Below, one piece after another: positions 33,527 through 45,348 of a stretch of 64,000 nt of DNA (position 1 is the first letter of the stretch; every line of letters starts with the position of its first letter). The stretch lies in the NCBI GenBank assembly GCA_037974665.1, contig CM075777.1, forward strand, positions 16,391,001 through 16,455,000, in the 5' to 3' direction. The notes under the pieces are model-generated. The model ran no database searches, had not been told where the DNA came from, and worked only from the letters and a program-made list of their open reading frames with translations. Source of the DNA: Ehretia macrophylla. Lineage: Eukaryota; Streptophyta; Magnoliopsida; Boraginales; Ehretiaceae. The position numbers and the translations under genes were made by a program.

Positions 33527-34059
33527 GGGTGGATAAATAGAGTTTGCCGTGAAATGGAAATTTTTTTGGCGCATTTACTCACAACAAATACAGCAATATT
33601 AAGCAAAACCATTTATGTGAATAAGCCGCAACGCTCAACTGAGCCATAATTATCGGGACGATCGAAACTCTCGAAATGACCATTTCTTAGAAGTAAGGTC
33701 ATTCTACTCTCTAAAAAACTAATTCTTTTTATTCTTTCCACATATTTAAACAAGAATTAATATCTAATATCTTTTATCTTTAGCATATTTGACAAAGTGA
33801 ATATTTATCTTTAAAAGTGTAATATTACAATTTTTTATCTTTTGAATATGTGACACTGTTATCTTTTTTTACTTTTTCATTTAAAATAATTTTACGAAAA
33901 AAATATATAATTGTCACGTGATTATATGTATTTCCCCTTAGTTCAAACAGCTTAAGGTTAGTCAGGCCATTTCTGCTTATGATCAATGGAGTTGGCCTCG
34001 CGAGTTAAACTTCATTTCCAATTGGATGATCATTTGCTGATCTCTTTCTAGTAAGTTAT
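33527..34059. other. Intergenic DNA
   Basis: No gene or repeat end is recognised. The sequence becomes LINE-like from about 34060. Confidence 0.4.
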
Positions 34060-34230
34060 CCTCTTCCAAGACCTGGGGCTGTATTCGCAAGAAACATAAT
34101 CAAGTTAGGTGGACCAACCTGATTTGGCGTAAGGGCACGGTCCCAAAGCATAGCTTTTCTTCATGGATAGCTTGTTTCAATCGTCTCCGTACTGAGTAGA
34201 GTTTGGAGACAGTAGTGTTCCAAACGAGAA
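34060..34230 (+). pseudogene. LINE reverse-transcriptase zinc-binding fragment
   Basis: One frame reads 'WTNLIWRKGTVPKHSFSSW' followed by 'IACFNRLRTE' and a stop. This is the usual 'W..L.W....PKHSF..W' pattern at the start of the zinc-binding tail of plant LINE ORF2. No long frame remains. Confidence 0.55.
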
Positions 34231-35055
34231 CTTTTTTGGTTAGTCTGACTGATCATTAATCAACTTATATATAAGTGAAGTGGGGTTTACCTGTTGTTTC
34301 TAGGACTGATAATCACTTCGAGCTGACCAAAGAATTTTTAGTTCCAAACTCCTCAAGGGCTGGTCTCCTCGACTTGTCATGGGACTTGCTTTTACCAAAA
34401 TTGTTGTTTCTCGACGTTGAGCGTAAATACTCTTGGAAAAAGTCACTTCTATGCCCATTTAGGAGGACATGATCAGGAGTTTGCTCCATGGCTGCGTGTA
34501 CCAACTGACACTGATTTTTCATCTGGAATTTTGTTCTTGTATGTGTTGGGCTCTTTTTTTATAAGACATGTGGTAAATTTGTCACAATTATATGACAAAA
34601 AGTGTTTCAATTAGTTGATAAATGTCAATTAATTGTCATAAATGGAGGCATTATAGTAATTTATTTAAAACTCTGTAAGGACAAATTAGTAAAAAGAGAA
34701 ATTTCAGACATTTTGATATAACACGTCTGCACGATACAGACTAACGTAGATTAGTCTCGTGGAATAATAACTTGACATGTGCCTGTGACAGATTTGTCAT
34801 ATGTCTCATGAAAGAATTTTCCTTATTTTTAGTGTATTTCAACCAAATAATTTATAAGAAATACAGTCTTTAACTGAAATGAATGACAAATAAGATTTTC
34901 AATGTTATAGTTAAGATTTGAACAATGTTATATATCACTTGATGTGACATTTCACCGATTTTTAAATGGTAAGAATTGATCATTTAATATGTGAGGTTCT
35001 TACAACATAAGAGACAATAAAACATCAATGGAGTAATAAAAAACAGTTTTTCAAA
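34231..35055. other. Unassigned sequence between two LINE fragments
   Basis: Short open frames overlap on both strands at 34275-34520, but neither matches a family I know. The rest is AT-rich and may be an insertion that split the LINE. Confidence 0.35.
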
Positions 35056-35486
35056 GGACATGTGGTGGAGTTTATTGAGGCTTGCGCGGGTTAAAACCAA
35101 AATTTCTAAATGGGATAGATGCAATAGATGGCTGCTGATCTTTTGTAAAGGTAATAGTCTCCAAGCTTCAATTATCAAGTCGGTTTTCTGCACTTTGTTT
35201 TATCAAATCTGGCTCGAGAGAAAAATTAGTGTCTGCATAACAATGAGCCAGAATAGAGGAACGAATTCTTCGTAGGATCAAAGCTGATATTAGTATGAAG
35301 TTTGAAGGCAAACCGAAATTCTGACGAACAGGTACTAATATTTATATTTGTAAAGCATGGAACATTAGTGATAATATTCTTTTGTAAATTCTCCTCGTTG
35401 TATTTTTGACTCAGGAACATTTTTTCCCTTTGTATTTTGTGATTATTGCAATAAAATTCCCTTTGTTGATTAAGCCAAAAAAAAAA
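35056..35486 (+). mobile_element. LINE 3' end with A-tail
   Basis: It encodes 'SVFCTLFYQIWLERKISV', the 'F...YQIW.ER' block near the end of plant LINE ORF2, then a 3' UTR with 'gattattgcaataaaattcc' and an A-run at about 35477-35486. It probably continues the fragment at 34060-34230. Confidence 0.55.
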
Positions 35487-35489
35487 TCA

Positions 35490-36974
35490 GTTTTTTACTA
35501 CTTACAATAAGGGTGAAAATTGTAGATGGACTTCAAGAATATGACTTTCAATGAATGAAGTAATTGCTCCTACTTCAATTGCCACCCAATGATCAGCTAA
35601 AAATTTTTAAAATTTAGTTCCAAAAAAAGAGAGCGGATGATGAATTTTTAATAACATAACCGCCGCGTATTTAAGAAGGAGCACACTTCCTAAGCCTGCA
35701 AGGTCACAATCACACAAGAATCTAAGCTGTTAAATATAAGCATACAAACATCTATAACAAACGGAACTTTTTATATTTTCAATAAGCAATTTACACTCTA
35801 CACATTTTCCAATTACAAAATAACATCACTTCTAAAATACTAAAATTAAAGACTTTAAGTCTTAACATAGCCTAAAGGGTCTAGACGCTAAGTCGATGCT
35901 ATATCCATCAATCTTTAGCTGGTAGCGAAAAGGGAGACACTGCCCCAATTGACGCACTATCTCTTGAAGTCTACAAAAATAGACACAAACTAAAATGAGT
36001 ATATAACTCAGTGAGTAAGAAGCTTCCCCATAAAATATCTTGGGACCTTATATCTGTACAAAATAATCGTTACAATAATAATTTTTAAAAAACTCAAAAT
36101 GATGAGTAGCGGAAAAAAACAATTACAATGCGACACATTAGTTTATTCAAAATTATACGAAAGTCAATGTCCAATGCAAAATAACAAAGCGAAATAAATC
36201 TTTATCAAAGCAAGTGACATGTTGTGACCATGGGATAACAATACAAAGAGCGGTTCATTTTGTCCAACCACAAAAAACAAGTACGATACCTCCAATAAAT
36301 AGTGTACTCCACGATACGCTAATAAAGACGGTGTATAAACCCCACCGATGCAAGGGTCACAATAAGTTCAATAATTGCCAATTGGATACACAGCCGAAAT
36401 GTGATGTCAAAATCCATCATTAAATAATATGGATTCTTAAAGAGGGTGTTCTCTTGTTTCTTAATCATAAATAAGATATTAAAAGTAGTAAAATCAAATC
36501 ATGCCAAGATAAAAGTCTTTCATAAAATAATAAAAACTCAATTTCTCAAAGTTACATTTAGGAGGCCCAAAAAAAAAACTGCAAATACGATTTTAAAACA
36601 AAAATACATATATCTAGGATTAAAACAAAAATCACTTATTGTAAATCTATTTAAAACCAATTTGGATTCCATAACAACTCCTCCTACTTAGTGGTTATTT
36701 GTTGATGCTAATTTATGACTATAAAAGTCTTTATCATTCCGGCTATAATATCTCTCCAAAGAGGCAGTTACAAAACTACTAAATTGTCCCCTTAGTTAGT
36801 GACCTTAATGTTCTAAGAGTATGGCACTACAATGGCGCATGTAAAATAACTACTCCTTGTTTTTAGCCCACTAAAATGCATTACATTCTTTAATTAAATG
36901 GGTTATTTGATACTAATCCCACTAATTTTAACTTTAAACTAATAATTTTAGTTATAACTTTTTCAATTCTCTCA
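35490..36974. other. Intergenic DNA, nothing firmly recognised
   Basis: No gene. Around 36180-36420 the composition is less AT-biased ('gaccatgggataacaatac', 'ccccaccgatgcaagggtc') and may be decayed transposon sequence, but no domain is readable. Confidence 0.4.
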
Positions 36975-37165
36975 TAGGGGTAGAGCTAGGAAATATTTTC
37001 AGTGGGAGCTAAAATAAATAATTTTTTAATTATATGAGTACATTTTTTTTTTCTAGTGAGGACTAATTAATTTTTTTAACTAAAAATAAATATATATTTA
37101 ATTTTTTTATAAAATACATAGAATTTTTAACGTTATTCTTCTCTCATTAATTTTTTTTTTCCAAA
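36975..37165. mobile_element. AT-rich MITE family member
   Basis: It starts TAGGGGTAGAGCTAGG, contains 'ttcagtgggagctaa' and 'tagtgaggactaattaa', and 'aatacatagaatttttaa' near the right. The layout matches 3959-4150. The right end is not well defined. Confidence 0.5.
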
Positions 37166-37389
37166 AAAAATATGGGGTAATACGGATATAGTTAGTTTTC
37201 CTTGGTACTCGGCACCTCTTTCAAACATTTGTTCTCTGTTTTTTGGGTCAAGAAACAAATGCATTGCATTACTAAAGAGAAAAATTACAATCAACCTATG
37301 CCACCAGATTCCAAGTCAACATTCAACAGATTACAAAAAGTGATAGGCATGTCTACCAATCCATTCAAGGCGAATGTGAAGAGTATTAG

Positions 37390-37848
37390 TGTCGAGGTCA
37401 GAATCTCGACGTTGAGGTTAGGAAGTTATTTCTGCCGAGTTGAATTTTTGGGTCGGCTCTTCGACTTAGATTTTCGGGTCGGCTACTTGACCTGCACAAG
37501 GAAAAAGGAAAAAAAAGGCGGGGTGATGACCCGAATTTTCTCCTCGGGTGTGCGAATGATTAGTATGTCTGAGCTGGCTAAGTAGATGAGAGCATTTAAT
37601 GAGCAGTTACCTCAAAAATGAAGGGATGAAGCTCTATTTATACTAAATTCGGACCTGATAGCATTTAATGCAGTGCAGCTTTATGTCCCATCAGAGCAGG
37701 TGACACTGAGGTTGAGGTTTTCCTGGGTCAGGGTGAGATCGGATCGACATCCAGATTGGGCATTAGCTAAATATGCTAGACTTGGCTCTGATTAGCCGAC
37801 CTCAGCTCGGTGTGGGTATCTTACCTCAGCTCGGGGTCCCCCTCCCCC
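37390..37848 (-). repeat. Ty3 element 3' LTR
   Basis: It aligns along its length with 46745-47190: shared 'gtgcgaatgattagtatgtc', 'gcatttaatgagcagttacc' and 'ctctatttatactaaattcg', the last giving TATAAATA on the minus strand. A G-rich polypurine tract (minus strand) abuts its start near 37843-37855. The exact 5' boundary is blurred. Confidence 0.85.
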
Positions 37849-38305
37849 CAAGTCCAAATCGAGAGGGTGAGATCTAGATTTGAGAGTTGTTCCTGAGCTG
37901 GAGGTGCCCGACCCCGGTAGAATGGGGATGGCCACGTCAGCGGTGCATACCCTTCAGATGGCTGACATGTCACCTGACAGTTATGACAAGATGCGACGTT
38001 TGGGATTCCCAAGGCAGTTATAGGAGTGGTCGGACATCCGAGATTCATTTCACACTTTGCTTACGAAATTTGGAGCTTTCAGGTCGGCAACCATAGTGGT
38101 CGGATACTTTTAGCTCGACAAATATCTTCTCGGGGTATTCAGCTCGGAATCTATTAGCTCGGAGCCAATTAGGTCGGAGGTAATTAGATCGGGTCATCTT
38201 CGACAACTAGAGCGGTAGGTACGTCCTGACTCCCTTTAGTTATTCCTGCACATAATTTAATTTGTAAACAGGATGGGGAGGTCGGAGTCGGAAGATTCCT
38301 AAGCA

Positions 38306-40613
38306 ATGGATGTCAGGTCCTATGGAAGGGATGAGAATCCGTCAAGCTCAGAATCGACCTCAAATGGAGGCCGCGGTGATGACAGCGAAGGTACATCTCA
38401 AGGATCAGCTCGGCAATCTGGGCTCAGGGAGAGTGATGATGATTGCCAAGTGATCGAGGTCAGACAAGTGCAAGAAAAAGCTGAGGCAGACCCTTTGGCC
38501 GACCTGGGAGATTTGGGAGATAGGGAAGATGAGGAGCCATTGAACTAGTTGGAGGGAGTTGAGATACCACATGAGTACTTAGCTGGAGCCTCCACGTCAG
38601 AGCCGATTGAAGCGGTCCCGGTTAGGGCGGTCCGACCTTGGAGCTCTGCTACAGCTAGTGGTTCGTTGGCTTGGGGGAAGAGGATAGAGCAACTGTTCGC
38701 CTGTCGTAAACGCGAGTTCCATTCATCCATCCAGATGGCTAATTCCAAGCTAAGGGATTGGTCGGTGGACCAACACCACAAGCTGAAAGTTCCAGGTCGG
38801 AATGAATCCTCTTGCTATCCTCCTCCCGATCACTTCACTATCTATGACCTCGCCTTCGATGTCATCCGGCTTCTGCTTTCCGACTTCATCATCGGCATTT
38901 TGAATTACTTTGAGATTAACCCGGGTCAGATGTCACCAAATGGTTGGGCCGTAATGGTGGCGTTTTATGTATTTTTCCTTGAGAGGAAAATAGAGCCGAC
39001 CCTGCGTTGGTTCAGGCAGTTCTTTGTGTGTAAGCCCAACCCGAAACAGCCAGGGTGGTTTCACTTGGCAGCTCGGGCCAGCAATGCCATATTTACCAAG
39101 TGGCACTCCTCCAACAAGGGCTGGCACAACGACTACTATTGGGTTGAGCTGGCTGTGAACCCGGGGTGTAGGGTGGATTGGAATCCCTCCCTAAAGAAGA
39201 ATGTGAATGACAACCCCAAGCTCTCAAAAGCAGAACTCACCGAGGTCGGGGTATTGAGACCCGAGCCAGGTATGTAGATTGACATTGACAGCGTCCTCAG
39301 GTGGGACAGAATCTGAAAATCAAAGTTATTCAAGAGAGAACCCAACCTGAGCAAGGAGCACCCCCATCTACTTCTCGAGCCTGAAGAGAATGCGGATTCC
39401 AGCTCAGAAGAGGGTCAGTTCGCAGGATCAATGCCCGACCTCCCCGTCTCCTTGTTTACCGTTGTTTTCTTCAGTTTGTATTTGGTTATTTCTCACCTTT
39501 TTTCCTTTGTTTTTTGCAGATATGGCAGACACGAGGAAATTCGCGTATACCCAGATGAAGAGAAAGACCAAGGTCAGTGGTGAAGTCTTGGCTCGATCTG
39601 GGTTGGGCTCCGTCCCTCAAGGGCAGATGCAGCGGTCTGGTGGCCAAGTACAGGAGGTCGGCGCTGAGGTCTCCTCCAAAGGGACATTGGGGTCTCATTT
39701 GCCTAAAAGATTGAGCTCGGGGGTAGCGATCCCGGAGCGCTCAACGTCTCGCCCTGAGAGTAAGAAACGACCTTGGGCCGAATACTCCGAGAAATGCAAG
39801 GCCACAGAGGTGAGCTCTTCAAGCAAGGATTTTGTGGAGGCAGCTAAGGTCGCCCGCGACCCCAAGCTGGCAATGGTCCCGGCGGAGTAGCTCTCGCTCG
39901 ACCTGAGGAAGGCCATAGTCATGATGAGGCATCTTCGACCGTGTTGATATGGTTATGTTTTCAGCTTGGCTGATCATTTTGTTATCTTTTGCGCATGCCG
40001 AGTCCCACATCCTTTCGGTACCCAACTTTTTTGCCAGGGCCCAGTCTCATTGCGTTGAGCTCGAGCAACGATACATCGTCGCCCAAGCCGAGCTTGAGGC
40101 CTTGAGGGAGGAGGCTACCCAGAGGCGCAAAGTGGACACAATGAAGATTGACCGGCTGACAAAGGAGCTCGAGGCAGAGAAGTCCCGGCGCGAGGTCGCG
40201 GCCAAGGACGTCGAGCGCTACAAGCTAGAGAGGCGCGAAGCCGAGACAAAGCTGCGGGACCTGACAGATCAGGTAGGCCTTCAAGGGGAGAAGGCGGTGG
40301 AAGAATTTAAGTCTAGCCAAGCGGCCGTGGATTGGTTGGCCACAGAAGGTGGGGCGATAGCCAGGTACGCCGAGTTGGAGTACTACTTCTAGGGCCAGGT
40401 CGCGCTCGGGAGAGAGCGAATACCTTCTTTCCTGCCACTAAGAATGATTACATCGAAATCTTGGAGGCTCCGCCACCAGAGTTCTGGGAGATTCCTGAGC
40501 TTCCCGCCGACCTGACGTCCCAAGCTAAGGAAGTGATTGAATTTGTCCAGAAGGGCATGGATCAGGTCGGGGATGAAGCCGATGCTACTACCTCCACCGC
40601 CGCTCCTAAGTAA
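38306..40613 (+). pseudogene. Antisense extra ORF of the Tat element ('putative gypsy type transposon' domain)
   Basis: Plus-strand coding remnant, antisense to gag-pol. From 38306 an acidic Ser-rich N-terminus leads, after one in-frame TAG (38546-38548), into a region with 'FEINPGQMSPNGWAVMVAFY' that I recognise as the Transposase_28 type domain. A further stop lies at 39275-39277. A likely intron (about 39411-39520, ending 'ttttttgcag') joins it to a basic part from 39522 and then a coiled coil at about 40038-40390 ('LEQRYIVAQAELEALREEA', 'IDRLTKELEAEKSRREVAA'). Its role in the element is unknown. It is decayed here. Confidence 0.75.
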
Positions 40614-41234
40614 ATTTTGTACTCGCCCAGGTTGGGTCTTAGTAGATTTGCCCAGATCGGGCTCTTTGTAATTGTATTTTTTCACTTTTAATGAAATAGA
40701 TGTTTTTATTTTATTTGTGTTTCATTCGAGTTCGTACATGTGTACCTTTCCCTTCACAAATTTTCTTAAGTAAGCAGGGTCGGACCAATATAATGGACCT
40801 TCCAAACTTAATTTAAATGTAAGGAACCAAGCTGGACGTGATTAATGAATTTTTATCCTAATCCGAGCTGGTTAATTAGACAACTATAATCGCTGCTGAC
40901 CTGGACTCGTCAGTCCAATTTAAAATTGGTCAAACTAATGTTGACAGATATTAAGCTCGAGTTTAGACCCAAACTAACATGCCGACCTAAATTCGGATTA
41001 TACCGAGTTGGAAATTGATCCAAACTGGCAAATCTAATCAAATTATTATTGATTATACCCGAGCTGGAACCTAATCCGAGCTAGTTTACTTGATCATTAG
41101 CTCGTAATTAAGCGTGGCTACCGCGTTAATCTGAGTTGGCTGTAGCTTAGTAGCTGAGACGCTTGGGCCTGGGTCGGGCATTGCACTAGTTTACAAAATG
41201 CATTGTATTGAATTTGTACATGTACTTGGGCTTG

Positions 41235-41410
41235 GGAGACAATCGCAAGTAACGTTTTGGCTCGAGGTCTTACAAAAGATTTCAACTCAGTGGCTGTTAC
41301 AAAATATCAGGCTCGGGGCCTTTACGAGAGATTTTGGCTTGGGGCCATTATATTGTATTTCGGCTCGGGGGCCGTTACAAGAAATTTCAGCTCGGGGCCT
41401 TAAACAAAAT
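41235..41410. repeat. Degenerate short repeats ('ggctcggggcc' units)
   Basis: Four to five units of about 38-42 bases, each with 'ttacaa.a.atttc.gctcggggcc', inside the Ty3 element between integrase and the antisense ORF. Confidence 0.6.
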
Positions 41411-41449
41411 ATCTCTTCATGTGTTCTGCGTGCCATGAATTCTTCAGTT

Positions 41450-42564
41450 GTTTACTGTATTTGTCGCGGAGGTAGAAGGTCCCAAGTCAGACTTCTTTCA
41501 CGACTTCGTACGGCTCCTCCCAGGTTAAGGAGAACTTGTTACCCAAGCGCGGCAAAAAAGTTATATTTCTGAGAAGGAGGTCGCCAACCTTAATAGGCTT
41601 AGACTTGACCTACTTGGCAAAGACTCTTTGCGTGGCAGCTTTGCTGGCCAACATCCTGATTTGAGGTTTAGCTCGGAGCTCTTCGGTTTGGTCAAGCTCT
41701 TCACGGATCAGTGCGCCATTTATTGCTGGATCATGGTGAAGGGTTATATTGGTCAGAGACCCGATCTCCACTGGTAGCACCACTTAAGTACCGAAGGTCA
41801 ACTCGAAGGGCAATCTCCCATTGCTGAGCTGGTGGTAGTCCGTTGAGCCCACAATACCTCGAGAAGAATCGATGCCCACTGGCCCTCCACTTCCTCAGCT
41901 TCGTTTTCAGGTCCTGCAAAATGATTTGGTTAGTCCTTTCAACTTGGCCATTACTTTGAGGGTAAGCAATAGATGAGAATCTGATGTCGATCCCGATCTC
42001 GGTACATTTGCCTCGAAAGTGTGTACTGTCGAATTGCTTGCCATGGTTAGTAATGATGATCTTTGGCACCCCAAATGGGCAAATGATGTTTTTTCATACG
42101 AAATCCCAAGCTACCTTTTCTGTTATTCTAGCAACACCTTCAACGTTAGGCCATTTGGTGAAGTAGTCTACAACTATGAAGGCGTGCTTCTTTTGGCCAA
42201 CACTGGTTGACAATGGGCTGATGATATCTAGACCCTACTGATAGAATGACCATGGGCTTATCATCACCGTGAGGTCTACTGCTGGCTTCCTCTGTATATT
42301 GGCGAACCTTTGGTAGGTGTCACACTTTTTTATATACTGTTTGACATCTTGTTCTAAGGTTGGCCAAAAATAACCTTGCCTCAATGCCTTCTGAGCCAGA
42401 GCCTTGCCTCCCAAGTGGTTTTTACATACCCCTTCATGGATCTCTCGGAGTACATAGTTTCCTCCTCGGGCCCAACACACTTTAAGAGAGGTCAAGTGTA
42501 GGCTCTCTTGTAGAGTTGCTCGGCAATTATGACAAACCTTGAGGCCTGTTTCATTAGTTTTCAA
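41450..42564 (-). pseudogene. Ty3 integrase (broken)
   Basis: Minus strand. The N-terminal zinc region is visible at 42235-42564 ('HEGVCKNHLGG', 'KKCDTYQRF'). The catalytic core end follows at 41731-42069 with 'TNHGKQFDS' and 'YPQSNGQVERTNQ', which hold an Asp and the Glu of the D,D-E triad. The C-terminal part is readable down to about 41450 ('IKVGDLLLRN', 'WEEPYEV'). Stops and frame changes separate the pieces, so no full integrase is made. Confidence 0.85.
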
Positions 42565-42779
42565 GCTGCTTTTTCATCCTCCGGGGTCATACCCCCCTCC
42601 AAGTAGTCCACGATTGGTTTGGTTCAATTTGGGTTTAAATTGAGCTCGGCTACGACTTGCATCCCCAACTGGATACTTGGTTCAGACACTTCTTTCACAT
42701 GGACCAGTGCAGGTCGGCTCTCGCCCAAGGCCAACCTGGACAGTGCGTCAGCCTTCATATTCTCCTCCCTCGGAATTTG

Positions 42780-43379
42780 CTATATCGTGAACCTTTTGAG
42801 CCCTGAGGTCAAATCCTTAACTCTGTTGAGGTAGGCCAACATAGCATTATCTTTGGCTTCGAACTCTCCCGATATCTGACTAGAAACCAATTGAGAGTCG
42901 GTGCTTAGGTCAACTGCTGGCGCCCTGAGCTGAGCTGCAATTTTTAGGCTCGCGATCACTGCTTCGTACTCAGCTTCATTGTTGGACGTCAGAAAGGCGA
43001 ACTTGAAGGAGTATTGGTGCTCATGCCAGGTTGGGTTGAGGATGACCACTCCGGCTCCGCTTCTAGACTTCTCTGATGCCCCATCCACATGGACCTTCCA
43101 CACATCCTCCGGGTCATGTTCAGCTTGGCCAGTGCATTCCACCACAAAGCCTGCGATGACTTGGGCTTTGATGGCTGTTCTGGGTTGGTAGGTGATGTCA
43201 AATTGACTCAGCTCAATTGCCCATTTCAGTAGCCTACCCGACGCCTCTGGTTTGTGCATGATGAACTTGAGTGGGGCATCCGTCATGACCTTGATTGGAT
43301 GAGCATCAAAGTATGGATTCAGCTTTCTTGCCGACGTAATGAGCGCGAGGTCGAGTTTTTCCAAGGAGGAATACCTCAC
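42780..43379 (-). pseudogene. Ty3 RNase H region
   Basis: Minus-strand frame of 199 residues. The first part is the connection between polymerase and RNase H ('PLKFIMHKPEASGRLLKWAI'). The second is a plant-type RNase H with 'VHVDGASEKSRSGAGVVI', where an active-site Asp lies, then 'NNEAEYEAVIASLKIA' with its Glu, and 'STDSQLVSSQI' with the next Asp. This dual arrangement is expected of Tat elements. It is separated from the polymerase by stops. Confidence 0.85.
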
Positions 43380-43583
43380 CTCGGCCCCTTACAAGGTTTT
43401 GCTGACATAATAGATCGGCTTCTGCTCACTCCCTTCTTCGCAGAGTAGTGCTGCCGCCACTACTGTCCCTGAATATACCAAGTATAGTACCAGCTCCTCC
43501 CCCACCTCAGGTCGGGATAACAGGAGTGGCGAAGCTAGATACTTTTTCAGCTCCTGGAAGGCATCCTAGCATTCCGTAGTCCA

Positions 43584-44261
43584 CTAGAAATTCTTAGGAT
43601 TCCTCAATATTTTGAATAGAAAAGTACACTTGTCGGCCGACCTGGACATGAATCTGCTTAGCACCGCGACCTTGCCCGCTAGTACCTGGACGTCCTTCAC
43701 GCAGGCTGGCGGGGCCAGGTCAAGTATCGCTTGAACCTTCTCCGAGTTGGCTTTTATTCCACAGGCTGTGACCATGAAGCCCGGAAACTTTCCTGCCTTG
43801 ACGTCGAATGCGCACTTTTTCGGGTTCAGTTTTATCCCAAAGTGCTCCATTACGGCGAATGCTTCAGCCAGGTCGGCTATATGGTCTTCCGCCCTTCTGC
43901 TCTTGACCAACATGTCATCTACATAGATCTCCATATTTCGGCCAATTTGATTTTTGAAAACCTTGTTCACCATCCGAGTGTAGGTAGCTCCAACATTCTT
44001 GAGGCCAAAAGGCATGACCTCATAGTAGTAGAGACCTTTATCGGTGGTGAAGGTAGTCTTCTCTTTGTCTCCGGGATCCATCTTGATCTGGTTATATCCT
44101 TTGAAGGCATCCACAAAAGAGAGTAGCTCGAACCCGGAGGTGACATCCACTATCTGATCAATCCAAGGTAGGGGAAAGTAGTCCTTAGGGCAGACTTTAT
44201 TAAGGTCGGTAAAATCAATACACAATCTCCATCCACCTGAGGACTTGGTCACCAGCACCAC
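43584..44261 (-). pseudogene. Ty3 reverse transcriptase
   Basis: Minus-strand frame of 225 residues covering the polymerase core. 'WRLCIDFTDLNKVCPKD' is the first motif, 'FELLSFVDAFKGYNQIKM' carries a catalytic Asp, 'EVMPFGLKN' the fingers motif and 'MEIYVDDMLVKS' the YVDD active site. All catalytic residues seem present, but the frame is cut from the rest of the polyprotein on both sides. Confidence 0.9.
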
Positions 44262-44455
44262 GTTGGATAATCAGGTTGAGTACTGAATTTCCTTATGTGG
44301 CCGGCGTCTACCAATTTGTCCACCTCTTCTGCTATGATTTGTTGCTTATCATAATGGAAGTGTCTGCGCTTTTACTTTACCGGATAGTGATTTGGGTCGG
44401 CATTTAGGTGATGCTCCAGCACTCCCGGGTCAATACCTGTCAGGTCAGAGGCAGA

Positions 44456-45249
44456 TCATGAAAATATATGTTCATTTTTTAGGAGAATTTGGCATATACC
44501 TTTCTTGAGGTGGGCAAAGAGTTCACTCCCGATTTTTGCTCTCTTCGTCTCGTCGGAGAGCTTCACCTCTTGAAGGTCTTCAATCGGGCTCCTTCTCTTG
44601 GCATCCCTCTTCTCCTCGGGCAAATCTGGTCCCCAGCCAACCTGATATTTGGGTCGGATGGAGTTCAATCCCGAGCTGAGAGCTAGGCTCCGCGAATAGT
44701 AGTCGTGCCGGCCTGGGTCGGGAATTTCAGGGCCTGGTGGTAAGTTGAAGGGACGGCTCTGAAATGGTTGAGTGTCACCCAACCTAAGATCCCATTGTAA
44801 GTGAAGTTGCAATCCATCACAATGAAGTTGGCTTGTATCGAAACTCGCTTGTCTCCGTCTTCCAACTTCAGCTAGAGGTTGATGACCCCTTCGGCTCGGT
44901 GGGCTTGCCCGGTGAAACCAGTTAAAATGCCCCTCAATGGCCTGAGTCAACTTCTGTCCAACCCTATCTACTCAAAAGCGTTGAGGAATAAGACTTTTAC
45001 CGAGCTCCCGGTGTCCACCATCAGCCTTTTCACGGTGAAGTTGGCTATTTCAGCACTGATCACTAGTGGGTTGTCATGGGGCAATATCACACCCTCCAAG
45101 TCTTCTGAGGAGAAAGTGAGCTCCTCCATCTCCGGGATCAGACCCCGTACCGGCCCATACTCCCTTCTAGCTCGAACATAACCCTTCCTGCCAGCTGAGG
45201 TTTCTCCACCCGACGCCAATCCCCCTAAAATGGTCTCAATCACAACCAA
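44456..45249 (-). pseudogene. Ty3 protease and linker to reverse transcriptase
   Basis: Minus strand. At 44968-45249 'LMVDTGSSVKVLFLNAF' holds the DTG aspartic-protease active site, preceded by 'PHDNPLVISAEIANFTVKR'. The following frame at 44456-44950 covers the protease end and linker ('FNLPPGPEIPDPGRHDYY', 'DETKRAKIGS'). A stop or frame change lies between the two. Confidence 0.8.
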
Positions 45250-45348
45250 ACGTTCACCCCCAGCCTGTCGCCTGGGTGGACTTCTCTCCCTATCTCTCTT
45301 ATCATGATACTAGGTCAGCTGTTGATCTACGTACCTCCAGAGGTGACC

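Noticed and set aside
34275..34522. Overlapping frames of 65 and 69 residues on both strands
   Set aside because: No family resemblance, no splice context, and they lie between LINE fragments.
37821..38096. Short frames on both strands just inside the Ty3 3' LTR
   Set aside because: They cross the polypurine/untranslated region and have no Ty3 domain similarity.
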